Shown: in pieces, positions 24,760 through 36,738 of the stretch
How the letters are laid out: the number at the start of each line of letters is the position of its first letter
How positions within the stretch are numbered: the stretch's first letter is position 1
Assembly (NCBI GenBank): GCA_032622095.1
Contig: CP136063.1
Coordinates: forward strand, 8,659,814 to 8,723,813
Reading direction: 5' to 3'
DNA from: Siphonodentalium dalli
Lineage: Eukaryota > Mollusca > Scaphopoda > Gadilida > Siphonodentaliidae
Length of the DNA stretch: 64,000 bases
Notes under the pieces: generated by a model
What the model was told of the DNA's origin: nothing
Seen by the model: the letters and a program-made list of their open reading frames with translations, nothing else
Databases searched by the model: none
Position numbers and translations under genes: made by a program

Positions 24760-26040
24760 ATAGGGGACCTGGAGAGTTCCCAAGCTCAGATATTGTATAA
24801 ATCGGTAATCTGAAGTCATAGCCGAGACCGAAAAAAATTTCAACGGTGTTTTTGGTGGTGAAAATGGTATTTGAAATTTTTTTATGACAAAATCACAAAT
24901 CCTTTAATTTTCATTATTTTGGCCAAATTATCCAGCGGTATTGTCACCCCGACACCGTAGATCAATTATACGATAGTATGGTCAATTTACTAGGTGCTAT
25001 TATTGTAGAAATAAGATTTGCAAGTTGGAAGAAATCGTTACTATGGGGACGCCATTTTGATTAAATCATGGTCACGTGACAATGAATAACATTCATATAA
25101 ATTTGCAGTCGGGCGGGAACGGATCATTGTAAATTTTCTGAATTCCTTCAGTTCTAATTATTAATTGTGTATGTCACTTTAAGTGTGAGATATTTTCTCG
25201 TTCATTCATGGATATGTGAGGGGAGGATTGTGTCTCGGGATCGCAATAATTGTTTAGTTATTTAGCCCTTTGTCATAAATCAACACGACGTGTTTACACT
25301 TAAAATTACAGTTCACAGACAGCGGTTTCACGTGCGGACTGATTTGTCACAAGTACGTATAGTCTTATTAAATTGTTCGTGCATTCGAATCAATATTCGA
25401 TCGCAATAACTTAAATATCATTCGCATCATTCGCCGGCTATTGTAATGTGTCACTATATTTGTGAAATAACCAGTGACCACCGCCCTATTTGTCATCGAA
25501 CAGGTTAATTCGTGAAGTGGAAAGTGTGTGATTCGGTTTGTCAAAGCATGGATGTTTGGATATAACGTCGTATTAGTGTTCTGTTTGGATTGGAATTAAT
25601 CATCAATATTCGCATTCAGGTGAGTTCAGTGTATTCTTAAACTGCTATCTAATAATAAGTATACTGATTTGTTGCCATACATTAGTTTGGGAGCGTTTTG
25701 TCAATGTTCTAGTCATCACCAGAACCAACACAAAATTTTGACAGTTCGGAATTCCAATCGGCTGACATTTTGACCACGTGATCCATTCACATCTGTCTGA
25801 TGAGTGACCAACTTGATTGCTAATTGGTCTATGTACTTTCAAATGACTAATTGAAACCCTATTGTTTCCGCCCTGAAAATGAAGCATTTGACCCTGCAGA
25901 TCGATTGAGTATAAAAGCTGGTAAATCAATGTCAAATGTTATCGATCTTTTTTATTGGCAAATTTCTGATCCAAATATTTCGTTTAGAAAGTAGTGTATG
26001 GTGCATGTGTTTATGTGTACATGCATGTATGGAACAACAC
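24760..26040. other. Unassigned; possible non-coding exon
   Basis: No protein-like frame is seen on either strand. The sequence from about 25040 to 25618 is less repetitive than its surroundings and ends in CATTCAG followed by GTGAGTTCAG, a strong splice-donor consensus. This would fit a non-coding first exon of a host gene, but there is no independent support. Confidence 0.25.
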
Positions 26041-26160
26041 AGGTATTGGAATTTGTGTCAAATAATGGGTTTTTATGACAATTTACTCCTCTGAATAAGG
26101 ATATAATTCAGAGGAGTAAATTGTCATAAAAACCCATTTTTGACACAAATTCCAATACCT
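26041..26160. repeat. Near-perfect 120-bp palindrome
   Basis: The arms 26041-26096 and 26106-26160 are inverted copies starting AGGTATTGGAATTTGTGTCA, with a single one-base indel in 55-56 bp and a 9-nt loop. Transcribed, it would form a long hairpin. It is followed by a dispersed repeat (CGTCTGTCTGCCTGTCCATCC), so it may be the foldback tip of a larger element. Confidence 0.95.
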
Positions 26161-26600
26161 GTCTACACGGGGACACATACACTGTAATGCCAATGTCTGG
26201 TTCAACCAGCTACATGTATCGTTCGTCTGTCTGCCTGTCCATCCGTAGACACTTGCTATCCACACGATAACTCAAGTATAATTTATCGGATCTTGTTCAA
26301 ATTGTATGTACATGTTTATGATGACACACCCCTCACCTGTATAGTTTTTGTATCGATCGGTTTAGAAATTATTAACACTTTACAGATTGCATTCACAAAT
26401 GCCAAATTGGCATGTGCTATCTGATACCATATAAACATATTTACTTTTTGTCCGATTGTGTTCCTATTTAATTCATGTGTGATGACACACCCCCAGTGAT
26501 CCCCTCACCTGTGTATTTTTTGCTACCGCATAGATTCATTGATCTGTTTAGAAAATAATTAACCCTTCATGTACACACATGCTATCGGATGCCATACTAG
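26161..26600 (+). repeat. Dispersed repeat with internal duplication
   Basis: A GATGACACACCCC - CCTCACCTGTGTA - GTTTAGAAA-TAATTAAC block occurs at about 26318-26390 and again at about 26480-26580. The head, with repeated GTCTGTC and GATAACTCAAG words, is typical of invertebrate dispersed repeats. A related phrase occurs near 54255. Confidence 0.6.
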
Positions 26601-27706
26601 TAAGTCAAACATATTTCTTCTGATCTGCCTCATATTTCTTACCTAGGTTTTTCTTATCACGTTCTTCATCTGTACATACCGTACATGTTTTTTTATATTA
26701 TCACATGCAGCTATGACTCGAACATTTTTCATCAGATTAACACCATATTTTGTATGTAAATTAATCACACCAAAATGCAGATCAAGTTTGAATATGGGTT
26801 TGATCCGATATATTTTATAGTACATCCATGCGAAAATTGGTATGGATGATAATTTTAAAATGTTTCTACAGTCAATTCATCAACTGGACTTAGTCGGGTG
26901 ACTACAATATGACGGTTCGCTACTGTCCTCGGGCGGGAAGTGCCATTTTAATGGCATCGTTGTTCAATATGCGAAGGGGTAAACTGCTCGAGACCCCATT
27001 GTATATCATTCCATTCTATGTTCCAGTTGTGATGAATTGAACGAATGCATTTTAACACTATTCTATACTTAATACATATTGTGTACATAAAATGACTCGA
27101 CCTGAAGCATCCGATATATGATCTCGAAACCAAACTAAGCAACTATATGATGCTATATGTTATATTGTTTATTTACATGTACTAATTTATAATGTTTTAT
27201 TGGTCAAATACAATATTATTTTGATAAAAAACGTGTTTGGCGGCTGAAGGACCATGCGCAACCACTCGCCTATACATTACATATACGGTAAATGTATCAG
27301 TAAATTATCCAGGGATTTTTGGGGACACTGTTATCGGGGAATGATCTGCCAAAAGCATATCAAAAAGGCCTGATCGGGGAGGTTCGGGAGGGGTGCCCCC
27401 CGGCTGATGGTCGGGTCTGGCGGTTGTCCCCCTGAACGTTTTTGTTAAATCCGTTGTATTGAGGGTTTAATTTGTCAAGTGTAACTTTGGATTTTGTTAT
27501 ATATGTATGGGATTGTAAATGATTATAAGTTATTGTCAGATATCCTTTGGTTCAATGGATTATGATTATCCTGCTTGAAATTAGATTTACCAGTACCGTT
27601 TAATATCACTCTAATTCATATATTAGGCTATTTTATATATTCAAGTGAGAGCACTTATATGTACATATAATATACTACATGTAGTAGTGCAGAAGCAATG
27701 TATATC
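26601..27706. other. No gene recognised
   Basis: AT-rich sequence with a short GC-rich island near 27370-27430. No frame, RNA gene or repeat structure can be supported. Confidence 0.5.
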
Positions 27707-28165
27707 AAAGGTACTCAATCCGATCAGAGGGTCCTATATTACCATTTATTTGGCTTTGGGGGTAAAACGTATTTGATTCATGTCAAGAAACCCATCAAAC
27801 AAAGCTCAGGGTTATTATATATTGATTTTTGAAATCTTTTGAAATGTTTTATTTTCCCCGAGATGAGTACTAATAATTGCCCATAACTTCGTAATTTACT
27901 CGAGATGTGTACACCAGAAACACTATTCAAACAGACAAGGATGGATAAATTTAAAATCCAGTGGTAACAATAGAGCAATTTTGACCGAGAACATCCTTTT
28001 GACGCCATGTTCTGGGACAGAAAGAATAGAAATGACAAAACATCAAGTATCGATAATCACCTTGAGTGTTGATTGGTAGGTTCCTCGACTCAAATCAATT
28101 ATTTTTTACCCCCAAAGCCAATACAAATAATAGTATAGGACCCTCTGATTGGATTGAGTACCTTT
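27707..28165. mobile_element. MITE with ~65-bp terminal inverted repeats
   Basis: The left end AAAGGTACTCAATCCGATCA and right end ATTGGATTGAGTACCTTT are inverted copies. The pairing extends through GAGGGTCCTAT/ATAGGACCCTC and TTGGCTTTGGGGGTAAAA/TTTTTACCCCCAAAGCCAA. The ~300-bp centre has no coding content. Fragments of the family are at 150-181 and near 2210. No clear target duplication was found. Confidence 0.8.
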
Positions 28166-29945
28166 AAGTTAGTAATTACTATTACTATTAGTACTAATCT
28201 CTATGTTAATTATTAATTTGGTATTATGATATTCCACATAATAACCATGTTGAATTGATCAAATTGTCTCTGTTCCTGCACTGTATTGTGTAATTTCACT
28301 TGACTTTGATTGAAATACAGAAGTAGCTGAATGGTAACAAATCTGAAATCAAACTATTTGAAGTTTTCACAGATGAAAGCCAAACATGCTTTACAATATG
28401 ATTCCAACCAACTTTTTGTAAAATATGTTTTTATGTCAATATACTGGTAACGGTATATAAATGTTTTGTTATATGAATTGGGACCTGAATTTTTTTGGCA
28501 CCTGCAGTTTGTGTGCCCACATCGGTAAGCAGTATCAAAACTGGCTTTGATAGGTCCCTGTGTATGTAAAAACAGACACACTCGCCTTGCATTAGAAGAA
28601 ATTTAAATGATAATATATTCATACTAATGGCAATTATTCGCAATGGGTTGATTTAAGAAATTTGCTAAATCAGCAAACAGCAATTTGGAAAATAAATTTG
28701 TGCCAAACACTGACAATGGGTGTTCTTACACAAATTGTTTTTCAGCGATATGTGTGCTGAAATATTCTTAAATATTTATCTGAAAATTCTCTGGACCCGC
28801 ACCGAGTACCAGATTGAACTACAAGTAGACGCCTGTGATAACCACAAAATGGCACAAATTTACAGTCCTGAGTCTGATACTATACTAATCCAAAAGATGC
28901 TAATAACAAATGGCCATATTTAAAGCATAATTGTACCACAAATATGCATTGCAATTACGCCTCTTGGTGTAATTATAATGTCACCTTTCTCAGGAGGTGT
29001 TCGGATCTTGTAGAATATATACCGGATATTCGTAGTATCGGACCTTCGGATTATGAGACCTTCGGATTATTGGGTATTCGGAATAAAAAGCTTCATAAAC
29101 AAAGCCCGATATACAAACAAAACAGAAATGAGTTTTATTTATTTGTATTATTATATTGTATTGTGTTGTAGCGTACTGCTCCTTTATTAATGTTTATGCA
29201 AATATATTGTGTCGTATAGTATTGGGTAATGGATACACAGTAAAACTCATTTTTTTACATTCCGTTACGTAAATTATGATCTAATGGGGTTATAACAAAC
29301 GGGAACGTAATTCGAGATTCCAAACTGTACTGTGTTGTTGTATGGTTGTTGTTGTTGTTGTTGGTGGTGGTGGTGTTGGAGACGTTGTTTGTGCACGGAG
29401 TCACTGCAATATAATATAGTTATTACCGGAATCACGTTCAGTAAGGACGTCTTACTTGTCGCACATCCATTTGAGCAATGCATATTCATATGGCGCAAAT
29501 AGCTTTTAAAAGTGACAATTAAGGTCTTCCATATATACCGGTATCTGCACTCGCCGCAGTTAACCTTTGCACTTTGGCTGCGGATAACGAATAAATCGAT
29601 AAAATGGCTTCCGACTCCACGTGTTTTGTGGGTTTGGTGAATTCGGCTGTATGGGTATTGCAGGTGAAAAACGTTAAATGTTTTCAAATGGAATTGTAGG
29701 CGGGACACGTGGTCATCTGTCATCAGTTATTTTTTGGGGTGAAATGTGGTTTCGCGTTGTTTGCGTACGAATGTCAAAGGCTATATTCCAAGACAGTGTT
29801 CTGCCACTTATAATACATTATTGCGGAAAGTGCCACTGGTTTCCGATACTCCAAACCTGGACCTACATTTTGATATATCACTTTAGTCTGTGCTCGCAGT
29901 TATCGTAAAATTCGAGTCTCAAAACCGAGCCCATCCTCATCGACA
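28166..29945. other. Unassigned, with a (GTT)n/(GGT)n microsatellite
   Basis: The only clear structure is the trinucleotide run at 29339-29376, which would read as polyglutamine/histidine on the minus strand. An open stretch of 149 codons crosses it on the minus strand (29274-29723) but has no recognisable domain. Small TTCGGATTATG duplications lie near 29040-29070. Confidence 0.4.
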
Positions 29946-30734
29946 TATATATATATATATGTATAGCTATATGTGTACGTAGGACATCGACACCGACATG
30001 CGCATGTATGTTTGCTGTTTGCTGAAGTATCTCAGAACCCAACTCTATATGTGTGTGCCATATACATGTACATATATATTCGTTTATACTCTGCCCAGGC
30101 ACACCGACACCGACACATGCCCGTATATACGGTGTGCTTTATATATACATGTAAGTGTACTCAGTCCAGGACACACCGACAGTATATATACCCGTTCGTA
30201 CTCTGCCCAGGGCACACCAACACCGCCACATGCATGTATAGTGGAGTAGATTAAGTAAAAGCATGAAACTTTGCACATATGTACATATTCACACACTTAT
30301 TGATATTAGATATGGAGCCACGCTGAAATTTAACTTTAACCCATCTTTTAAGGGGTTTTCCAAATTTAAAGAGCGTTTCGTGATTAAATAAGTTATTCAA
30401 TATCGCAATTAATCCTACCATGAACTATGCGAATAAAAATTAGTCATATAGGTAGGTATGACTCTGAGAGATATGATGCCACGTTTGTAAGGTAAAACTG
30501 GAACTCCCCGTCCAAGACGGCCGTCAACATGGCAGCTGAAAGAGGAAATTTGACGTTTTTTCACTAATATCTTCTAGATCAGGTTCGCTGTATGGAACTG
30601 GTATGGAGGTGGGACTTTATTTTGTATTGTTCGTGTTAACTGATCATTCGAGCAATGAAATATGCCATTCGTGTGATTCCAGTCCCTTCCGATCCCTCAA
30701 TAATTCGATTATACAGAACTCGGTATGACATTTC

Positions 30735-32355
30735 ACCGAAAATCACCGTTAGGATTCTAGTCATATTTTAACAAGAAATTGACAGAACTGTGCAAATTAA
30801 GTGAGGCATACAATTAATTACGAATATTTGAACTCAATCAACAAAAATTGTCACTTTGTCGGAAAATGACTGCCAAAACGGCGGCCAAAACCTGGAAAAT
30901 GGTAAATATTGCCCCAGCATGCCATGTAATCGCTTACAAGTTGTGATTGACGAATACAATTGGCTATGCTGTCTACATTAAATTTTAGCATTTTTGATGC
31001 ACATTTGTTAAATGTTACTAATGTAACCAATGACATTGCCAGAATTATTGGATTTTTATATCACAAGCTTGACATAAAAATAGGCAAAAATTTACTTTTC
31101 GAATCTGGACCATTAATTCAAGTAAATGGGACTATCTTTGGTATCAAATATGTTTATTGTTTTTGGTCTGTCTTAAATGCGTCACACTAATGTGTTTTAA
31201 GACAACATTACTCAATATGGCTTCCAAAATGGCAACCACATTTGGTAATTTTTTTTACATATATCCCGAGTAGTATTCTCTGTTCCCAAGAGTTATCAAA
31301 TTGTAACTCACTTGGTTTCTAACCATATTACTTAATCCAGTGACTACTACGTGTTTCATTCTCGTTGTCCCTGTATCTTCTGGTGCATGATTAATTCATT
31401 TAAATGATGTACTGTAGTGTGGACTTTTGCCAAAAATGTCTTTTGGGACTCTGGCCATATATTTTAACGGAAAAAGGCAGAATGTCTAAACGGAACAGAG
31501 TGAAACCATATTAGCATAAAACATCAACTTAATTATATGGTGTATATCAAAATGGTAGCCAGGGAGTTATTGTATGGTCACGAATGGTGCGAAGGGGTAG
31601 CATATACGGTGATGGGGTTCTGTGTCCATGGTGAGATGTATATGTATACAAGGGGTGTCTGTATGGTCATGTGTGAGGTGATTAGCTATACAAGAATTAT
31701 GTGTATGGTTATTGGAGTGGTGTATTCATTATAGTACAGTAGGTAGTCATTGTATGTCTCTTTCTTCGGTCTATGGCATGACATTAACCAATGTCCGTGT
31801 TATTTGACTTCTGAAAGTTTGAGGCGTTGGCAGCATTTCACTGATTGAGTGATTGTACCACATTTTTGTGGTACAATTCCGAATATCTAGGGTGACACTC
31901 CATAGTTTCGAATGATCAGTAGGGGTGATTTTATAGATATAAAGTGCTAGTTGTTTCTGGCACCATTCATGTGGTATGGATATTAAGACAAGGTGGGATA
32001 TGAATTGTGTAATTTTAGAAGGTGTTCTAGACTGATGAAAAAATAAGTGCAAGTGACATTGACCCTACCCATAGACACAGTAGCGTTTTCTGCGAAACAG
32101 TGGCTCTTGATACTGGGTCCATTTTTTGGCACCCAAAATTTGTCATCAGCATTAAAAATAGATTTTCTGGTATTTTTAACGGCGAAAGTTTGAATTTTGT
32201 TCACATTGATGTTGGAAGCCAGAGGCCTTTAAACCAACATAGGTGACCATGCTTGAAAAAATCTGGTATTCGTGCCCCTTGGGTATGAAAATGCAATATT
32301 TTGGTCATTTTTTGAATAAAAATCACATTTTCAATCAAAATATCAAGGGCCATAA
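30735..32355. other. Segment present in the left arm only
   Basis: The right arm passes directly from GTCATACCGAGTTCTG to TAGGCTATCAATA (near 35545), whereas the left arm has 1.6 kb between the matching phrases. Inside, ATTTTAAC-containing blocks near 30760 and 31460 resemble each other, hinting at older internal duplication. A degenerate GTATGGTCA-rich minisatellite lies at 31537-31740. It is either a deletion in the right arm or an insertion in the left. Confidence 0.7.
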
Positions 32356-32639
32356 CTATTGATAGCCTATATATTATGGAAATTATGTATCAAATTCTGA
32401 ATGCCTAATCTGTACTAATTTCAGGCATATATATACTGTCTATATGGTTTGGGATCATAATCCAGATAAATTTCAATGAATCTATGAGCCCCCTATTTTT
32501 GGGCCCATTCCTGTTGAAACTGTGGAGTGTCACCTATAATTGTACCACACAACGACGTTCGTGTCTCCATGGGAATACATGATATTGACCAATCAGGACG
32601 AGCCTTGTATGTAGGTTTAGGCAAGGTCGTATCACAAGT

Positions 32640-32960
32640 ATATATATATATATATATAGTGACTGTATGGTAATGTGTGGGATATGCATGCCTACATTGG
32701 GTGACTATTGTCACGGATGGGTGTATATGTATGCATATGTTGGCTGTATGATCACGTATGGGACTGCGGGTGTATGCATATATAGGGAGTGGTTGTATGC
32801 TTATGTGCAATGTATATAGGTGTACATGGAATAACTATATCATGATTGTTGAAGTGTACATGCATACCTGGAGCATAGTTGGATGGTCTTCGGTGGTGTA
32901 TGGGTATATATGAAGTGCCCATGTGGTCATGGTTGCATGGTCATGGTTGCATATGTGATG
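32640..32960 (+). repeat. Degenerate ~50-bp minisatellite in the left arm
   Basis: Loosely repeated GTGTATATGCAT and GTATGGTCATG-type words follow a (TA)n run at 32640-32658. The inverted counterpart lies at 34930-35265 in the other arm. Confidence 0.6.
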
Positions 32961-33529
32961 TATATGCATCTCTGCCATATTACGTTATGTTGTGTTAAAG
33001 CGACACGAGGTACTCATAAAGTGAATTTTAAAGGGACACTCGGCACTCACTTTAGATGAATGTTAAAGGGACACACGGCACTCGCAGTGGGTGCAAGTTA
33101 AAAGGACACAGAACAAAATTTTAAACTTAAAAAAAAATAGAAAACTTGAAAAAAAAATAAAAATTGAAACAAAATTTAAATGTTCAAAAATTAAAAAATT
33201 AAACAACAAAATTTTATTTCCAAAAACTTCAAAATTATTTTAAAAAAACAAAACAATTCTAATATTTCTAAATGTTTTAAATCTTTCAAATTGTTCACAA
33301 TTTTAAAACTTCAAATTTTCGGGTTCTTAATGTACCTTTTATCAATAAGTATATCTCGTATATCTTCTCTCCCACCCAAATATGAATATATAACGAAGAC
33401 GAGAATAACATTTTGATGAAGTTTATATGAATTTAATCATTACTCATCGCTTCATCCGCAGCCCATTCATTATTATTTGACCATTTTCTTCATGATAGTG
33501 TTATGTATGTGAGATGTTTTCAATAGATG

Positions 33530-33754
33530 CTAGTATTCTATCAACCGTCTGTAAATTTTGAGAAAGAGATCAAACTCTGTGTTGATGCATTCTTGTTGAG
33601 CTTTTTCCTCAGCCTTTTCTTCCGACATGCTCTCTTCTTTCATCAGTTGATCAACCTTATCAGACCACACTTATGCCGCTTCTGCATCATCGTTGACGCG
33701 TTTCAACATACTTTTGAATGTGCTCATCTCGCCGCACATCGCGCAGCTTTCTGA
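33530..33754 (-). pseudogene. Downstream remnant of the zinc-finger protein
   Basis: Just past the stop of the zinc-finger frame, the minus strand continues in another frame: MSTFKSMLKRVNDDAEAA, an in-frame TAA, and then a charged helical stretch containing KEESMSEEKAEEKAQQ and ending FLKIYRRLIEY with a stop at 33530. This looks like the C-terminal part of the same protein, broken by one frameshift and one nonsense codon. I cannot assign a family. Confidence 0.5.
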
Positions 33755-33984
33755 CGGCCGATTACCGCTCTACTACCGGCGACAGTATCATCCTCCGAAT
33801 CTGATAACGTTTCCCGTTCATCTTCGTCCGAATCTAGAACCGTTTCTCGGTTATACGCAGCATCTTCGTATCGCCCGAATATATCTTTCTTCGATCCTGA
33901 CATAACTCCGTGTTTACTATTCTTATGTCTTTGTAGAATGTAGTTCGTCGATAAGATCTTTCTGCATAAATGGCAGCCGTGCAT
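33724..33984 (-). pseudogene. Broken C2H2 zinc-finger / acidic protein gene
   Basis: An ATG at 33984 (minus strand) opens an 86-codon frame. Residues 4-25 form one C2H2 finger: C-x2-C, a 12-residue spacer, then H-x4-H within CHLCRKILSTNYILQRHKNS. It is followed by an acidic segment (DSDEDERETLSDSEDD) and a basic end. The frame stops at 33724, but protein-like sequence resumes in another frame at 33530-33754, so the gene is probably frameshifted. It is the only recognisable coding sequence in the unique core of the giant inverted repeat, which suggests it is cargo or a former element gene. A single finger next to an acidic tract may be nucleic-acid binding; the function is unknown. Confidence 0.55.
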
Positions 33985-34084
33985 TATCTCGAATTTTTTG
34001 AGAAACGATCGCCCTTATATCAGCGAAAAGAAGAGAGAATATGGTTTCGTATACACCCGCCGCGTTAATCGTATGTTTGTTTTC

Positions 34085-34670
34085 CTTCTTTTTAATTTTT
34101 GAAAAAATTAAGTTTTGAAAGTTATAACATTTTTTTTATTTTTGGAGAAAAAAATTAAGTTTTGTAAGTTTTTAATTTTTTTTTTTTAATTTTGAAGTTT
34201 AAAATTTGTTCTGTGTCCTTTTAACATTCATCCACTGTGCCGAGTGTATATAACAATGAATGGGATGCGGATGAAGTGGTACATTAAGAGCCCAACAATT
34301 TGAAGTTTTTAAATTGGTAAAATGTTATCATAATTCGTGAACAATTTGAAAGATTTTTAAAAAATTGAAATATTTGAAGTTTATTTTTTTTTGGAAATAA
34401 TTTTGAAGTTTTTTGAAATTAATTTTGTTTAGTTTAATTTTTTAATTTTATTGAATTTTTGAACATTTCAATTTTGTTTCAATTTTTTTAAGTTTTGTAT
34501 TTATTTTTTTTTGAAGAAAAAAAAACATTTTTCAAATTACAATTTATTTTCAATTTAGGAATTTTGTATTTAAGTTTTAACATTTTTTTTTATTTTTGAA
34601 AAAAAATTAAGTTTTGTAAGTGTTTAATCTTTTTTTGAAATTTTGAAGTTAAAAATTTTGTTGTGTGTCC
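34085..34670. repeat. A/T-homopolymer-rich inner arm
   Basis: Long T-rich stretches with AATTTTTGAA-type words mirror the A-rich stretches of 33120-33330 in the other arm. Next to them are paired phrases CACTCGGCACTC / GAGTGCCGAGTG and CGACACGAGGTACTCATAA / its complement. Confidence 0.7.
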
Positions 34671-35633
34671 TTTTAACTTGCACCCACTGCGAGTGCCGTG
34701 TGTCCCATTAACATTCATCCAAAGTGAGTGCCGAGTGTCCTTATGAGTACCTCGTGTCGCTTTAACATTATCATACCGAGAGTGCTGTCTCTTTATTATT
34801 CACACATAATGCATCGTGTCACTTTAACATAATATGCGGTAATACACCTATTAGGAATATAATTCAGGGCGAGGCTCCCCATTGTTCATCAAGGACATCA
34901 CGTAATATACATAACATTACACACCATAACGTAATATGGCAGAGATGCATATACATCACATATGCAACCATGACCATGCAACCATGACCACATGGGCACT
35001 TCATATATACCCATACCCCGCCAAAGACCATCCAACTATGCTCCAGGTATGCATGTACACTTCAACAATCATGATACAGTCATTCCATGTACACCTATAT
35101 ACATTGCACATAAGCATACAACCACTCCCTATATATGCATACACCCGCAGTCCCATACGTGATCATACAGCCAACATATGCATACATATACACCCATCCG
35201 TGACAATAGTCACCCAACGTAGCCATGTATATCCCACACATTACCATACAGTCACTATATATATACTTGTGATACGACCTTGCCTAAACCTACATACAAG
35301 GCTCGTCCTGATTGGTCAATATCATGTATTCCCATGGAGACACGAACGTCGTTTTGTGGTACAATTATAGGTGACACTCCACATTTTCAACAGAAATGGG
35401 CCCAAAAATAGGGGGCCCATAGATTCATTGAAATTTATCTGGATTATGATCCCAAACCGTATAGACAATATATATATGCCTGAAATTAGTACAGAATAGG
35501 CATTCAGAATTTGATACATAATTACCATAATATATAGGCTATCAATAGTCATACCGAGTTCTGTATAATCGAATTATTGAGGGATCGGAAGGGACTGGAA
35601 TCACACGAATGGCATATTTCATTCTTAAAACCC

Positions 35634-36215
35634 ATTGCACAGAAATCACGTAACGATGGACAGAAAGCAGCCATCTCGGGTGACCGTCTGTATATTGACA
35701 ACTAACTGTTTAACCCTGAACTTCAACCCCCTTACAGATGTGCAAAACCTGAAGGAAGGATGCGAGCATTTGGAGGGACCCACAACCAACGCACTTTTCG
35801 TGGCAGACGCAGAGGATCGACCAGAGGTCGTGGTTATGGAAAGGACAATTACCAGCAGAGGAATGAATTGTACTCCACATTTAACTCACCAGACAGAGCA
35901 GGTCAAACCTTCAGTGGACATAACCAAACTTTTAAAATGCCTTCACCCACAAGACCACCCCCTTCTTTCCATGGAAAATCCCCAGCCCCCACCCATCTCA
36001 ACCAGTCTGACCCCCCTCGACGACCCCCACCAACTCCGCCGCGGACAGCCCAAGCACCCCCGCCAGCGGCCAGGCCCACCACTCAGCCTTCACTAGGGAT
36101 ACCAGCCCCGGCACAGACTGCACCCAGTGGCAGCCCTCTGCTCCAAAGCCATGAAAGGTCAATGCACAATGCAGTGCAACCCATGGATTTACAGCAGAAG
36201 GCAGCAAATGGCTAG
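35634..36215 (+). pseudogene. LINE ORF1, C-terminal part
   Basis: In one frame the sequence reads AQKSRNDGQKAAISGDRLYI, DN, a TAA stop at 35703, then LFNPELQPPYRCAKPEGRMR. It continues with an Arg/Gly-rich stretch (FRGRRRGSTRGRGYG) and a Pro-rich tail (SPTRPPPSFHGKS to PPRTAQAPPPAARP) to a stop at 36215. LINE ORF1 proteins often end with a DxLYIDG-like segment; here a stop replaces the residue after DN. The N-terminal coiled-coil/RRM part is absent because the element is 5'-truncated. ORF2 follows within ~30 bp. The likely role of the intact protein is RNA binding in the retrotransposition particle. Confidence 0.65.
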
Positions 36216-36230
36216 GAATGCCCGGGAGGG

Positions 36231-36738
36231 TTCCAACTAAAGATTATGTCACTGAATGTATGTGGGCTATCATCTAGATTAGAAGACCCCGAGTTCTCAG
36301 AATTTATTAACGAGTTTGACATTTTAATGTTTCAAGAAACAAATACTGATGATATAGACGCAACATCGATCTGCATCGACAATTTTCATATCCTTGGTTT
36401 CAAAAGCAGGAAAAAAAATTCGAAAATCCGTTCAGGTGGACTATGTATCGCTGTTAAGCATATTCACAAAAATAATTTCAAAATTATCAATGATGATTGT
36501 AAAACAATATTATGGTGCCTCTTTCAGGAAGGAAAAGGAAATACTTACGCTATTGGAAGTGTTTACATCCATTGCGAAACATCAAAATTCTTTAACGAAA
36601 ATACATTTGACAATACCCAAATTTCAATATTAGATAAACTTGTATCATACGATAACGTGCTGATAGCTGAAGACTTCAACTCCAGAACGAGCTCCCTAGA
36701 TGATAGTTCACTTGCTGAGCGGTTAATCCACATACACA
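36231..36738 (+). pseudogene. LINE ORF2 endonuclease domain, N-terminal half
   Basis: The reading frame includes FQLKIMSLNVCGLSSRL, the usual opening of an apurinic-type LINE endonuclease, then FQETN (metal-binding Glu), RSGGLCIAVKH and AEDFNSRT in place of the typical GDFNxRT. The first ATG is at 36246, but homology to the family extends upstream to 36231. The frame is cut at 36738 by a hAT-type insertion and resumes in the same phase at 37785 with IHSIKSVQKKRFNPDIKVN. The intact protein would nick target DNA to prime reverse transcription. Confidence 0.8.

Noticed and set aside
29274-29723. 149-codon minus-strand frame with a glutamine/histidine run
   Set aside because: The homopolymer part comes from a trinucleotide microsatellite, and the remainder shows no domain or splice support.
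35635-36096. Alternative-frame ORF1 reading over the LINE 5' part
   Set aside because: The frame ending at 36215 carries the Arg/Gly and Pro-rich ORF1-like features and the LYIDN motif; the other frame is its shadow.
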